Source: Microbulbifer taiwanensis
GTDB taxonomy: Bacteria > Pseudomonadota > Gammaproteobacteria > Pseudomonadales > Cellvibrionaceae
Direction: 5' to 3'
Assembly: GCF_014904815.1 (NCBI RefSeq)
Contig: NZ_JACZFR010000025.1
Location: 186,001-250,000, forward strand
Length of the DNA stretch: 64,000 bases
Made by a program: the position numbers and the translations under genes. Of the stretch, positions 47,269 through 56,466 are shown one piece after another. Numbering within the stretch: position 1 is the first letter of the stretch; each line of letters begins with the position of its first letter. Below the pieces are notes generated by a model, which saw nothing but the letters and a program-made list of their open reading frames with translations, was not told where the DNA came from and searched no databases.

Positions 47269-47372
47269 AGCTTCGCCCTTCGGGCTCGCTGGTCTCCGAC
47301 GGCTTCGCCGTCTCCGGCTCGAACCTTGCCGAACTCTGGATTTCCGTTCAAAGTTGTTACTTGCTGGGAAAA

Positions 47373-47447
47373 TGGCTGGGGCGGTAGGATTCGAACCTAC
47401 GCATGACGGGATCAAAACCCGCTGCCTTACCGCTTGGCTACGCCCCA
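47373..47447 (-). tRNA. tRNA-Gln (TTG anticodon), copy 1
   Basis: A 75-base cloverleaf on the minus strand, 5' TGGGGCGTAGCC to CGCCCCAGCCA, with CCA encoded. The anticodon loop TTTTGAT carries TTG. The T-arm is GTAGG TTCGAAT CCTAC. It is processed from the transcript that starts upstream of tRNA-Met. An identical gene lies at 52758. Confidence 0.95.
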
Positions 47448-47485
47448 GTTTCAGGACTGCGAAACGATCGCTCGCAGTTTGAAAA

Positions 47486-47562
<77 letters not shown>

Positions 47563-47610
47563 ACTGAAGTTCCCGGTAATTGTTGGCCGATGGCCTTACC
47601 GAGGGCGCGC

Positions 47611-47639
47611 ATTATCGGGCGCCGGGGCGGGGCTGTCAA
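47611..47639 (-). promoter_or_regulatory. Sigma-70 promoter for tRNA-Met/tRNA-Gln
   Basis: On the minus strand TTGACA (47639-47634), a 17-base spacer, GATAAT (47616-47611), then a GC-rich discriminator GCGCGCC, the pattern of stringently controlled stable-RNA promoters. The predicted start lies about 42 bases before the mature tRNA-Met. Confidence 0.85.
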
Positions 47640-47710
47640 CCCCTGTTTTCGCTGAATTTTCAGTAAGTTAGCGATTTTCTCAGGTCGTCTGCAGAGCCTT
47701 CACACTGCCG

Positions 47711-48625
47711 CTATCGGCCCTTGCCAATAGCGGCAAACAGGGAGCCGCAGACCACTGCCGCGGCTCCCAGCCAGCTGATCCAGTTGAGGGGCTCCACTTC
47801 AATATAGCCGGGCCAGAGGATACCTATCAGGGCGCCCAGGGCCAGGGTCATCAGCGGTACCAGGGCCAGAGTTGCGCTGACACGGGAGGCCTCCCAGCAG
47901 GCCAGGGCCTTGCTGAAGGCGCCGTAGGCAATCAGGGTGTTGGCGGTCAGAAATACCAGCAGTGCCCAGCCCAGCCAATCCAGATTGACCACACTCAGCG
48001 GCTCGGCCATCGGCAGGAAGCAGAGGGTGCCGGCCAGGTAGATCAGTACCAGCAGGTCCTGAGGTGTTGCACGACTGAGGATCTTCTTCTGGAAGAAGCC
48101 GTACACGGCCCAACCGACGGCGGCAATGACGATAAAGCCGAGCCCCAGCAGGTAGTCGGCGTTGGCGCCACTGGCCAGCTCCGGCAGGCGCTGGTTGAAA
48201 AACAGCGGCAGGCCCGCTGCGACCATGGCCACGCCCAGCCACTGGCGCGGGGAGAAGTGTTCGCCGAGCCAGAGTACGCTGGAGACCAGCAGCATCAGCG
48301 GTGCCAGTTGGATAACAATCTGCGCCGCACCGGCGGTGATGAAGTTGAGGCCGGTGGCGTAGGTCAAATAGTTGGTAAGCAGGCCGGTGACTGCGCAGAG
48401 GGTAAAGGGCAGCAGGGCGCGCCCGAACAGTTGGCGCAGGTTCAGCTGGCGCGACCAGCCGTAGTAGCCCCCGGCCAGAACGGCAGCGCCAACAAAGCGA
48501 TACCAGGTGGCAGTAGTGGCCGAGATGTTGTCCAGGAGACCCTTGAGGGCGATGGGCAGCAGGGCCCACATAAAGGCGGTGATCAGGGCCAGGGGGAGGC
48601 CGACTTTCCAGTTGGATTGGGTCAT
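47711..48625 (-). CDS. EamA (DMT) family transporter
   Basis: A 304-residue inner-membrane protein with ten membrane segments in two EamA repeats: MTQSNWKVGLPLALITAFMW at the start, FITAGAAQIVIQLAPLML near residue 95, and LVFLTANTLIAYGAFSKALAC near 225. The substrate is unknown; this family exports metabolites. The ATG at 48625 is the first that gives a normal first membrane segment; the frame runs 363 bases further into the spacer and ychF. It is downstream of ychF on the same strand. Confidence 0.85.
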   Translation of the reverse strand: MTQSNWKVGLPLALITAFMWALLPIALKGLLDNISATTATWYRFVGAAVLAGGYYGWSRQLNLRQLFGRALLPFTLCAVTGLLTNYLTYATGLNFITAGAAQIVIQLAPLMLLVSSVLWLGEHFSPRQWLGVAMVAAGLPLFFNQRLPELASGANADYLLGLGFIVIAAVGWAVYGFFQKKILSRATPQDLLVLIYLAGTLCFLPMAEPLSVVNLDWLGWALLVFLTANTLIAYGAFSKALACWEASRVSATLALVPLMTLALGALIGILWPGYIEVEPLNWISWLGAAAVVCGSLFAAIGKGR

Positions 48626-48677
48626 TACTGTACCGCGGAAATAGTGGGCGCTTGAGAATGGGGCGCCATCTGGCGCT

Positions 48678-48747
48678 GATCGCGGCCGTCGGCCGCTCCT
48701 GCAGGCCCGCAGGGTTATTATGGGCCGATGCAGGAGTGTGTCGCGAT
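48678..48747. repeat. REP/BIME-like element, copy 2
   Basis: GATCGCGGCCGTCGGCCGCTCCTGCAGG matches the right half of the element at 58855. An inverted, shorter half (TGCAGGAGTGTGTCGCGATC, 48728-48747) follows after a small spacer. It ends six bases before the ychF stop. Confidence 0.65.
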
Positions 48748-48752
48748 CCGGG

Positions 48753-49844
48753 TCAGACGTTGAAGCGGAAGTGGATAACGTCGCCGTCGGCGACCACGTA
48801 ATCCTTGCCTTCCAGGCGCCACTTGCCCGCTTCCTTGGCGCCGGCCTCGCCCTTGTGGGTGACGAAGTCCGTGTAGCTGACCACCTCGGCGCGGATAAAG
48901 CCCTTCTCGAAATCCGTGTGGATCTTGCCCGCTGCCTGCGGTGCCGTGGCGCCCAGCGGAATGGTCCAGGCACGCACCTCTTTGACACCGGCGGTGAAGT
49001 AGGTGTGCAGGCCCAGCAGCTGGTAGCCGGCGCGGATGACCCGGTTCAGGCCAGGCTCTTCCATGCCCAGTCCCTCGAGGAATTCCTGTTTCTCGTCGTC
49101 GTCCAGCTCGGCGATCTCCGATTCCAGCTTGTTGCAGATGGGCACCAGCACCGCGTTTTCCTCGGCGGCGATGGCGGCCACTGCGTCCAGGTGCGGGTTG
49201 TTCTCGAAGCCGTCCTCGTCAACGTTGGCGATATACATGGTGGGCTTGACGGTGAGCAGGCTCAGCTCGCGGAGACTCTCGAGTTCATCCTCGGGCAGGC
49301 CGAAGGAGCGCAGCGGCTTGGCCTCGTCCAGGTGTGGCAGGATTTTTTCCAGCAGTGCCTTCATCTTAATGGCGTGCTTGTCCTGGCCCTTGGCGGCGCG
49401 GCTGTAGCGCTGCAGTGCCTTGTCCACGGTATCCAGGTCGGCCAGGGCCAGCTCGGTGTTGATCACCTCTATATCGGCCACCGGGTGCACTTGGTTGGCG
49501 ACGTGAATGACGTTTTCGTCCTCGAAGCAGCGCACCACATGGGCGATGGCATCGGTCTCGCGGATATTGGCCAGGAATTTGTTGCCCAGCCCCTCTCCCT
49601 TGGAGGCGCCGGCGACCAGGCCGGCGATATCGGTGAATTCCATGGTGGTGGGCAGCACCTTCTGCGGCTTGACGATTTCCGCCAGCTTGTCGAGGCGCGG
49701 GTCCGGTACCGGTACCACGCCGGCGTTGGGTTCAATGGTACAGAAGGGGAAGTTCTCGGCGTCGATGCCCGCTTTGGTCAGGGCGTTGAAAAGGGTGGAT
49801 TTGCCCACATTGGGCAGGCCGACGATACCGCAAGTAAAACCCAT
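48753..49844 (-). CDS. ychF: Redox-regulated ATPase YchF
   Basis: An Obg-related ATPase of 363 residues. The P-loop GLPNVGKST is at residues 9-17, followed by [12 protein letters not shown] and switch [19 protein letters not shown]. The G4 motif is the YchF variant (IANVDEDG) consistent with ATP rather than GTP preference. The TGS-like C-terminal domain has [25 protein letters not shown]. It follows pth on the same strand, as in most gammaproteobacteria. Confidence 0.96.
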   Translation of the reverse strand: MGFTCGIVGLPNVGKSTLFNALTKAGIDAENFPFCTIEPNAGVVPVPDPRLDKLAEIVKPQKVLPTTMEFTDIAGLVAGASKGEGLGNKFLANIRETDAIAHVVRCFEDENVIHVANQVHPVADIEVINTELALADLDTVDKALQRYSRAAKGQDKHAIKMKALLEKILPHLDEAKPLRSFGLPEDELESLRELSLLTVKPTMYIANVDEDGFENNPHLDAVAAIAAEENAVLVPICNKLESEIAELDDDEKQEFLEGLGMEEPGLNRVIRAGYQLLGLHTYFTAGVKEVRAWTIPLGATAPQAAGKIHTDFEKGFIRAEVVSYTDFVTHKGEAGAKEAGKWRLEGKDYVVADGDVIHFRFNV

Positions 49845-49910
49845 GGTCTGGTTCCTGTGTGCTTTCCGGGATTGGGCGAACTGGCGCCCGATCTGTGTTT
49901 GGTGCCCGGC

Positions 49911-50510
49911 TTATTTGCCGTTGGTGTGGAGTTCTTTCATGGCCGCGCCCCAGTCGCCGGCAGTGGCGGTGGGCATCACATCGACGGCGCGGTCTATGGC
50001 GTCAGCCAGTTGTTCCTGTTCCGCTCTGGGGGCGCGCTGCAGCACGAAGTTGACGACTTCACGGGCGCTGCCCGGATGGCCAATGCCGAGGCGCAGGCGC
50101 ATAAAGTCGCGGTTGTTACCCAGGGCGGAGATGATATCCCGCAGTCCATTGTGGCCACCGTGGCCGCCGCCGGCTTTCAGGCGCGCGGTGCCGGGGGGCA
50201 GGTCCAGCTCGTCGTGAGCGACCAGTATGGCTTCGGCGGGAATCTTGAAGAAGTTTGCCAGTGGGCCTACAGACTGGCCACTGCGGTTCATATAGGTGGT
50301 GGGAATCAGCAGGCGTATATCCTGTCCGCCGATCCGTACGCGGCTGCTGAGGCCGCGGTACTTGGTGTCGGGCGCGAGCTGGGCGCCGTAGTGGCGGGCC
50401 AGCTCGGCGACAAAGTCGGCACCGGCATTGTGGCGCGTCCGGTCGTATTCGGGGCCTGGATTGCCCAGGCCCACGATCAACTGGGTTGGCGTGTCCGGTG
50501 CCTTCGACAA
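49911..50510 (-). CDS. pth: Peptidyl-tRNA hydrolase
   Basis: A 199-residue hydrolase that recycles peptidyl-tRNA. Motifs: [22 protein letters not shown] with the catalytic His, [25 protein letters not shown] and [12 protein letters not shown]. It begins five bases after the stop of the L25 gene, so the two are co-transcribed. Confidence 0.96.
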   Translation of the reverse strand: MSKAPDTPTQLIVGLGNPGPEYDRTRHNAGADFVAELARHYGAQLAPDTKYRGLSSRVRIGGQDIRLLIPTTYMNRSGQSVGPLANFFKIPAEAILVAHDELDLPPGTARLKAGGGHGGHNGLRDIISALGNNRDFMRLRLGIGHPGSAREVVNFVLQRAPRAEQEQLADAIDRAVDVMPTATAGDWGAAMKELHTNGK

Positions 50511-50515
50511 AGTGC

Positions 50516-51148
50516 TTACTCTTCGCCTTCGCCTTCAGCGGCTTCGCCTTCGGCTTCCGCTTCGATGGCGCCGCGGGGCTTGTGCACGGAAGCGACAACC
50601 AGGTCGTGGTCAGTACCGTGGCTCAGGTCCACAGACTCAACGCCGGCCGGCAGTTTGATGTCGGAGATGTGCAGTACGCCGTCCATATCCAGGTTGGCCA
50701 GGTCCACTTCGATGAACTCGGGCAGCTTGGAGGCGGGAGCGCTGATTTCCAGCTCGGTCAGGGTGTGGGACACGATGCCGCCGGCCTTGACGCCCTTGCA
50801 GCTGTCTTCGTTGAGGAAGTGCAGCGGTACTTTGACGTGAACCTTGGTGTTGGCGGAAACGCGCTGGAAGTCGACGTGCAGCAGCTGTTGCTTGGCCGGG
50901 TGACGCTGCAGATCGCGCAGGATCACTTTGTCTTCCTTGCCGTCGATGTCCAGGGTCAGTACAGAGGAGAAGAAAGCTTCGTTCTCCAGGGCCTTGAACA
51001 GGTCTTTCTGCAGTACGGATACAGACTGCGGTTCGGCCTTGCCGCCGTAGATGATGCCGGGGACACGGCCTTCCAGGCGACGCAGGCGGCGGCTCGCACC
51101 TTTCCCTTCGTCGCTGCGGACGTTGGCGTTCAGTTTGATGTCAGACAT
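50516..51148 (-). CDS. rplY: Ribosomal protein L25/Ctc (bL25), long form
   Basis: A 210-residue bL25 protein of the Ctc type: [26 protein letters not shown] at the N-terminus binds 5S rRNA, and the C-terminal domain ([43 protein letters not shown]) is the TL5-like extension. The tail is Glu/Ala/Gly-rich, [15 protein letters not shown]. Located between prs and pth, the standard place. Confidence 0.95.
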   Translation of the reverse strand: MSDIKLNANVRSDEGKGASRRLRRLEGRVPGIIYGGKAEPQSVSVLQKDLFKALENEAFFSSVLTLDIDGKEDKVILRDLQRHPAKQQLLHVDFQRVSANTKVHVKVPLHFLNEDSCKGVKAGGIVSHTLTELEISAPASKLPEFIEVDLANLDMDGVLHISDIKLPAGVESVDLSHGTDHDLVVASVHKPRGAIEAEAEGEAAEGEGEE

Positions 51149-51240
51149 GGGATAAACCTCGAGTTGTCTGCCCAGAGCGACCTGCGACCGGACCGCCCTG
51201 GCGTTGTTGTAAATCGGATTGCTTCAATCCAATAGTAAAC

Positions 51241-51257
51241 GCCCGGCAGTGCCGGGC
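51241..51257 (-). promoter_or_regulatory. GC-rich hairpin in the rplY leader
   Basis: GCCCGGC (51241-51247) and GCCGGGC (51251-51257) form a perfect 7-bp stem with a 3-base loop. On the rplY strand the stem is followed by GTTTAC, so it resembles a weak attenuator. Confidence 0.4.
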
Positions 51258-51301
51258 GGGCGCGTATTCTACGGGATGTGGCGGGCTGGCGCCAGTAGGG
51301 G

Positions 51302-51517
51302 CGAACCTTGAGTTCGTCCGGGGTGGGATTGCTTCGTAGCCGGTTCCGTGGCGGCCCTGCTACCGGTATTCGCTTGCGGGACACGCCACAAGTACATCCC
51401 TGTAGGCTCGTCGGCGGCCAACCCTGGCCGCCGACGGTCCCGCAAACGAATCCCGGCAGCAGGGCCGCCACAGAATCCGCTACGGCGTAGTCCCGCCCCG
51501 GGCGAACTCAAGGTTCG
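51302..51517. repeat. Long inverted repeat element, family A, copy 3 (216-bp near-palindrome)
   Basis: Arms of about 80 bases run from CGAACCTTGAGTTCG (51302-51316) to its exact complement at 51503-51517, with the inner pair GGCGGCCCTGCTACCGG/CCGGCAGCAGGGCCGCC and TTGCGGGAC/GTCCCGCAA. The loop carries ACATCCCTGTAGGCT as in the copies at 10292 and 10474. It fills most of the prs-rplY spacer; no gene is present in 51149-51537. Confidence 0.9.
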
Positions 51518-51537
51518 ACCCTGCAGATAGCTGGGGG

Positions 51538-52479
<942 letters not shown>

Positions 52480-52620
52480 TATAAGAGTCCCTTTGATTCT
52501 GTCTGGATGTGAAAAAGTGTAGATGCCTGCGATTGTGAAAGCTGTTAGCGCGCGATTGCGTCACCTTTATGCTGGCGGCACAGGCGGCCGCGAAGGAAAA
52601 CAGGAAATTGCTGCTTCAGC

Positions 52621-52719
52621 GCTCCCGGCGACACACGGAAGTGTCGCTCACAATTCAGCAGCAAGGCTGCTGAATTGGCGGGAGCCGATTGCGGACATGT
52701 GCCGCGATCGGCGTTTTTT
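52621..52719 (+). ncRNA. Candidate structured RNA ending in an intrinsic terminator
   Basis: An outer stem GCTCCCG/CGGGAGC (52621-52627/52679-52685) encloses GCGACAC/GTGTCGC (52628-52634/52641-52647) and the 12-bp hairpin CAATTCAGCAGC/GCTGCTGAATTG (52651-52662/52666-52677). A terminator hairpin and T6 follow. The T-run sits on the plus strand while all neighbouring genes are on the minus strand, so this could be a plus-strand small RNA. Being palindromic, the stems could equally form in the prs leader. No promoter was firmly identified. Confidence 0.4.
52684..52719 (+). terminator. Rho-independent terminator on the plus strand
   Basis: GCCGATTGCGG (52684-52694), loop ACATGTG, CCGCGATCGGC (52702-52712; one G-U-type pair), then GTTTTTT. 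It is strong, yet no plus-strand gene is annotated upstream of it. Confidence 0.75.
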
Positions 52720-52757
52720 CAGGATTCAGGGGTGAATCCTGAAAAACTTAAAGAGTA

Positions 52758-52832
52758 TGGCTGGGGCGGTAGGATTCGAACCTACGCATGACGGGATCAA
52801 AACCCGCTGCCTTACCGCTTGGCTACGCCCCA
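52758..52832 (-). tRNA. tRNA-Gln (TTG anticodon), copy 2
   Basis: Identical in sequence to the tRNA-Gln at 47373, with encoded CCA. It begins 14 bases after the stop of ispE, too close for a separate promoter, so it is probably processed from the TPR-lolB-ispE transcript. After it comes the palindrome TTTTTCAGGATTCA/TGAATCCTGAAAAA at 52715-52746. Confidence 0.95.
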
Positions 52833-52846
52833 GTAAAATTTGCGCC

Positions 52847-53725
52847 TTATATGGTGGACGCTATCTTCGCGAGCTGGCTGTGTGTCGGGGATTGCTGAAC
52901 CCCCGCAGCGACAAAGCCGTGCCAGTTTGCCGGCAGTTCGGCGAGTGCTTCATTGGCTGCCGCTGCCGACTCAAAAGCTGCGAATACGCAGGCTCCGGTT
53001 CCGGTCAGTTGCGCTCTGGCAAACTGCTGCAGCCATTCTCTGGCCGCGCGGATTTCCGGGTAGAGGTGCTCGACCAGTGCCTGGCAGTCGTTGCCGGAGT
53101 ATTGCTCCAGCCAGCTGTCGTCCAGCTGCCCCTCACGAAGGTGCGCTAATGTAATTGCGGCAGAATCTCTTGTCAAACGCGGGTCGCCAAAAACTGCCGC
53201 CGTACTGACCGTGCAGTTGGGGATCAGCACCAGGTAGTGGCGGGGCTCGGTGATCACCGGGGTCAGTTTCTCGCCGACGCCCTCGGCCCAGGCGGTGCGG
53301 CCGCGCACAAATACCGGGACATCCGCGCCCAACTGCCGGCCCAGTTCCGCCAGTTCGCCCAGAGGCAGATCGCATTGCCACAGGTGGTTGAGTCCGAGTA
53401 GCGCCGTAGCCGCGTCCGAACTGCCGCCGCCGATACCGCCGCCCTGGGGCAGTTTTTTGTGCAGGCGAATATGCGCCCCTTTTGTGCAGCCGGATTTCTG
53501 CTGCAGCAATCGCGCGGCACGGTAGATCAGGTTGTCCTGCAGTGGGATATCCAGATTGTCGGCATCCACGCCGATCTCCGCATCCTTGAGTAGTTCAAAC
53601 TCGAGCGAGTCGCCGAAGTCCAGTAGCTGAAACAGGGTCTGCAGTTCGTGGTAGCCGTCGGGTCGGCGGCCGAGAATGCGCAGTATCAGGTTGAGTTTGG
53701 CGGGGGCGGGCAGTTCAAATGACAT
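52847..53725 (-). CDS. ispE: 4-diphosphocytidyl-2-C-methyl-D-erythritol kinase
   Basis: A 292-residue GHMP kinase of the MEP isoprenoid pathway. PAPAKLNLILRILGRRPDGYHEL opens the protein, the ATP-binding loop is LPQGGGIGGGSSDAATALLGL near residue 95 (split by a linker), and the C-terminal GHMP motif is LTGTGACVFAAFES. Preceded by lolB and a long leader hairpin at 53733-53780. Confidence 0.95.
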   Translation of the reverse strand: MSFELPAPAKLNLILRILGRRPDGYHELQTLFQLLDFGDSLEFELLKDAEIGVDADNLDIPLQDNLIYRAARLLQQKSGCTKGAHIRLHKKLPQGGGIGGGSSDAATALLGLNHLWQCDLPLGELAELGRQLGADVPVFVRGRTAWAEGVGEKLTPVITEPRHYLVLIPNCTVSTAAVFGDPRLTRDSAAITLAHLREGQLDDSWLEQYSGNDCQALVEHLYPEIRAAREWLQQFARAQLTGTGACVFAAFESAAAANEALAELPANWHGFVAAGVQQSPTHSQLAKIASTI

Positions 53726-53732
53726 AGATAAA

Positions 53733-53780
53733 TGCAGATGGTGACAAATTTGCAGGAGGCAAATTTATCACCATTCTGCA
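53733..53780 (-). promoter_or_regulatory. Long leader hairpin immediately upstream of ispE
   Basis: TGCAGATGGTGACAAATTTGC (53733-53753) and GCAAATTTATCACCATTCTGCA (53759-53780) are reverse complements except for one inserted base and one mismatch. In the minus-strand transcript the loop is CTCCT and the hairpin ends seven bases before the ispE ATG, where no Shine-Dalgarno sequence is visible. It fills the lolB-ispE spacer. Confidence 0.65.
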
Positions 53781-53781
53781 C

Positions 53782-54408
53782 TTAAAAAAGCCACTCCTTG
53801 ATCACCAGCTTCACCGTCACCGGTCCCGCGGCACCGCGGGTCGATGCGTTGATACGCGTGGGGAGGACATAGGAGCCGCGATTCTGGTAGTCACTGAAAT
53901 TCAGCTGCCAGCCGGACTGCTGCAGGCTCTGCAGTTGCCCCTGGGCGTTGCGCTGCTGTTGGCCTGTGGGGCCGGGCGCGGGGATGCCGCGTACCCAGTA
54001 AAACATTTCGTTGATCGGCAGCGGCCAGCCGAGCGTCTGCATGGTGAGCTCGGCCGGGTTGCGCGCCTGCAGCGGCGGGTCGTCTCCACGCTGCAGGCTG
54101 ACGCCGCCGGGAGAGCCGCTGATCACCGTGGCGCCGGCGCCCAGGGGGCCGCTCAGGTGGATGCGGTAGTTGGGGGCGGCCTGCTGCTGCCAGGTCAGGT
54201 TGGCACTGCCGTTGTCACTGGGGGATCGCACACCCAGCTTGCCCTTGATGGTCCAGTGCTGCAGCTGCGCCGCCGGGGAATCCGCCGCTGTGGGTGGCTG
54301 TGGTTGCCGCTGCTGGCCGGCGCAGGCGGCGAGTAATACCGTTGCCAGTACCAGGCAAACGCCAAGGTATCGTCTGGTGGCGCGGGAAATTTCAGCTATC
54401 GGATGCAT
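53782..54408 (-). CDS. lolB: Outer-membrane lipoprotein receptor LolB
   Basis: A 208-residue lipoprotein that inserts lipoproteins into the outer membrane. Signal peptide with lipobox LLAAC near residue 29 (VLATVLLAACAGQQ), then HWTIKGKLGVRSP, WQQQAAPNYRIHLSGPLGAGA and GWPLPINEMFYWVRGIPAPG, the LolB signatures. Its start overlaps the stop of the TPR gene by 17 bases, and ispE follows. Confidence 0.93.
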   Translation of the reverse strand: MHPIAEISRATRRYLGVCLVLATVLLAACAGQQRQPQPPTAADSPAAQLQHWTIKGKLGVRSPSDNGSANLTWQQQAAPNYRIHLSGPLGAGATVISGSPGGVSLQRGDDPPLQARNPAELTMQTLGWPLPINEMFYWVRGIPAPGPTGQQQRNAQGQLQSLQQSGWQLNFSDYQNRGSYVLPTRINASTRGAAGPVTVKLVIKEWLF

Positions 54409-56191
54409 GCTGTTCCAGTGATTCGTTGATTTGCAGGCGCTTCATGGCGGCAGGGATTATCTTGCTCTGCGGGTTTTTCTTCAGGCCATCCTGCCAGACT
54501 TCCATGGCCTGTTCGCGATGCCCCTGCACCCACAGCACTTCGCCCAGGTGCGCGGCGATTTCGTGATCGGGCAGTTTTTCCAGGGCCTGGCGCAGGTATT
54601 TCTCCGCCTCGCTGTGGTTGCCGAGACGGTACTGTATCCAGCCCATGCTGTCGATAATGGCCGGGTCGTCGGGGCGCAGTTCCAGTGCTTTGCTGATCAA
54701 CCGCAGGGCTTCTTCGCGGCGGGATTCATCCTCGATCAGTTTATAGCCCAGTGCGTTGAGTATGGTGGCATTGTCCGGATCCCGCTCCAGCAGCTGGCGC
54801 ATTCCCCGCTCGAAAGCCACGGTATTGCCCATTTGCTCGTTGAGCAGTGCCTGGGTGTAGACCAGGCGGCCGCTTTCGCTGTCTTTTTCCCGGGCCCGAT
54901 CGATCAGCTCCAGTGCCAGCCGGTGCTCTTCGTTCTTGCGCAGCAACTCGGCCTCCATCAGGTAAAAGTGCTCGGCCTGCTGCGGGTGTCGCTGGCGCAG
55001 CTCGGCAAACCACTCGCGGTTGTCGACGAACTGTCCCGCGTCGGCGAGCAGCTCGGTGCCGCGGGTAATGGCCTCGACATAGTCGTTGCCGGGCTCCACC
55101 TGGCGGTAGTGGGCAACGGCGCCGGCGACGTCGTTTTCGCGCTCGGCGATGCCGGCCAGGTAGAAGTGCGCTGCTGATTTGTGCTGGCCCAGCTTCAGCA
55201 GCCGTTCGAACAGCGGCCTCGCCTCGTCGAGGCTGTCGGTTTCATAGCGTATCAGTCCCAGGGACAGAATCAGGTTGCCGTCCTCGGGGTTCTGTTTCAC
55301 CAGTTCCGCGAACTGTTGCTGGGCCAGGGTCAGGTCCTCGCGAATCAGCAGGCGGGCATACTGGAGGCGCAGGCGGCTCTCGCGTGGATAGATGGCGACC
55401 AGCTTCTCCAGCAGCTGTATGGCTTCCCCGCGCCTGTCCTGATCGACGAGCAGGTGCGTCTCCAGCAGCGGCGCGTCCAACAGGTCCGGGTGCTGTTCCT
55501 GCACCCGGCGTACCAGCGAGAGTGCCTCGGGGTACTGCTCGGTGGCGCGCAGCATCATCGCGTAGGCCAGCACTACCTCGCCGTTGTCCGGGTACTGCTG
55601 GGCGAGGCGCTGGAATTCGGGCATTACCTGCTCGGTCAGCTCGCGATTGGACACGGCGGTGGCCGCCAGGGATTGCAGCGGCGCGTCGCCGCCCAGCTTC
55701 AGCGCCTTGGTCGCGTGCAGCAGGGCGGTCTCCAGGTCCCCGGCCAGGGTCAGTTCGGCGGTGGCGGCCAGCTGTGCCTCGGCCTCATCCGGCTCCAGCT
55801 CCGCCCACAGCTTCGCCGAGCGCAGGGCCGCTCGCCGCGCGTTGAGGAAGCGCGCTATGCGAGTGGCGCGGGCAGCCACACCGGCATCCTGGGTGCGCTC
55901 CGCCTGGTGGTAGTAATTGGCCAGCGCCACGTCGTACTGCTCCCGGTTACCCGCCACCTCGGCGACCAGCAGGGTATAAAAGGTATCGATCGGGAAGGGG
56001 CGCTTGGTCATCTCTTCTTCTGCAGGGACCTGTGGCGTGCCGGCCAGCTGCGGGGCTGGGGCTGGCGCCTCCATTTGTTGTTGTGGTGCACAGGCACTGA
56101 GCCACAGGCTGAGCGCTGCCGCCAGCAGGCTGCTGGGCGCCGATCGCGGCGGGAACTTGTCGAATGGGAACGGGCGAGGTGCTGGGAGCAT
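54392..56191 (-). CDS. Tetratricopeptide-repeat lipoprotein
   Basis: A 599-residue exported TPR protein. ATG 56191 gives MLPAPRPFPFDKF, a hydrophobic stretch and lipobox LSAC (AALSLWLSACAPQQQ, Cys near residue 36). TPR units cover the rest, for example AEKYLRQALEKLPDHEIAAHLGEVLWVQG near the C-terminus (separated here for length). It occupies the usual place upstream of lolB in pseudomonads and relatives. A scaffold role in envelope assembly is likely but unproven. It is divergent from hemA. Confidence 0.88.
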   Translation of the reverse strand: MLPAPRPFPFDKFPPRSAPSSLLAAALSLWLSACAPQQQMEAPAPAPQLAGTPQVPAEEEMTKRPFPIDTFYTLLVAEVAGNREQYDVALANYYHQAERTQDAGVAARATRIARFLNARRAALRSAKLWAELEPDEAEAQLAATAELTLAGDLETALLHATKALKLGGDAPLQSLAATAVSNRELTEQVMPEFQRLAQQYPDNGEVVLAYAMMLRATEQYPEALSLVRRVQEQHPDLLDAPLLETHLLVDQDRRGEAIQLLEKLVAIYPRESRLRLQYARLLIREDLTLAQQQFAELVKQNPEDGNLILSLGLIRYETDSLDEARPLFERLLKLGQHKSAAHFYLAGIAERENDVAGAVAHYRQVEPGNDYVEAITRGTELLADAGQFVDNREWFAELRQRHPQQAEHFYLMEAELLRKNEEHRLALELIDRAREKDSESGRLVYTQALLNEQMGNTVAFERGMRQLLERDPDNATILNALGYKLIEDESRREEALRLISKALELRPDDPAIIDSMGWIQYRLGNHSEAEKYLRQALEKLPDHEIAAHLGEVLWVQGHREQAMEVWQDGLKKNPQSKIIPAAMKRLQINESLEQHASDS

Positions 56192-56466
56192 AGAGGCGTG
56201 TCCGTACGTTGGCGCTGCGCGGGGCCTTTGCGCGGGTTTTTGGCGTTTATCGCCGTATAATTCTAGTCGCGATCCGCGCATCGGGCCGCTTTGGGGCCTC
56301 CCATTCGTCGAGTCTGCGCCAAATTAAACTGGCGCCCGACCTTGCAAGCGGAGCGGCCGCCCGGGAAAATGCGCCCCCGACGTTGCCCCGCAATGTCCAC
56401 GAGCTGGCGCAGCGGCCGGCTCGAGTGCAACGGGGCCGCCTCCAGAGTTAACGCCGACGGAAATCT

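Noticed and set aside
47246-47391. An integrated mobile element bounded by tRNA-Gln end duplications
   Set aside because: Only 123 bases separate the repeats and no integrase or cargo is present; at most it is a scar.
48720-50840. A 706-codon plus-strand open frame opposite ychF, pth and part of rplY
   Set aside because: The minus-strand genes carry unmistakable family motifs; the plus-strand product has none and spans three real genes.
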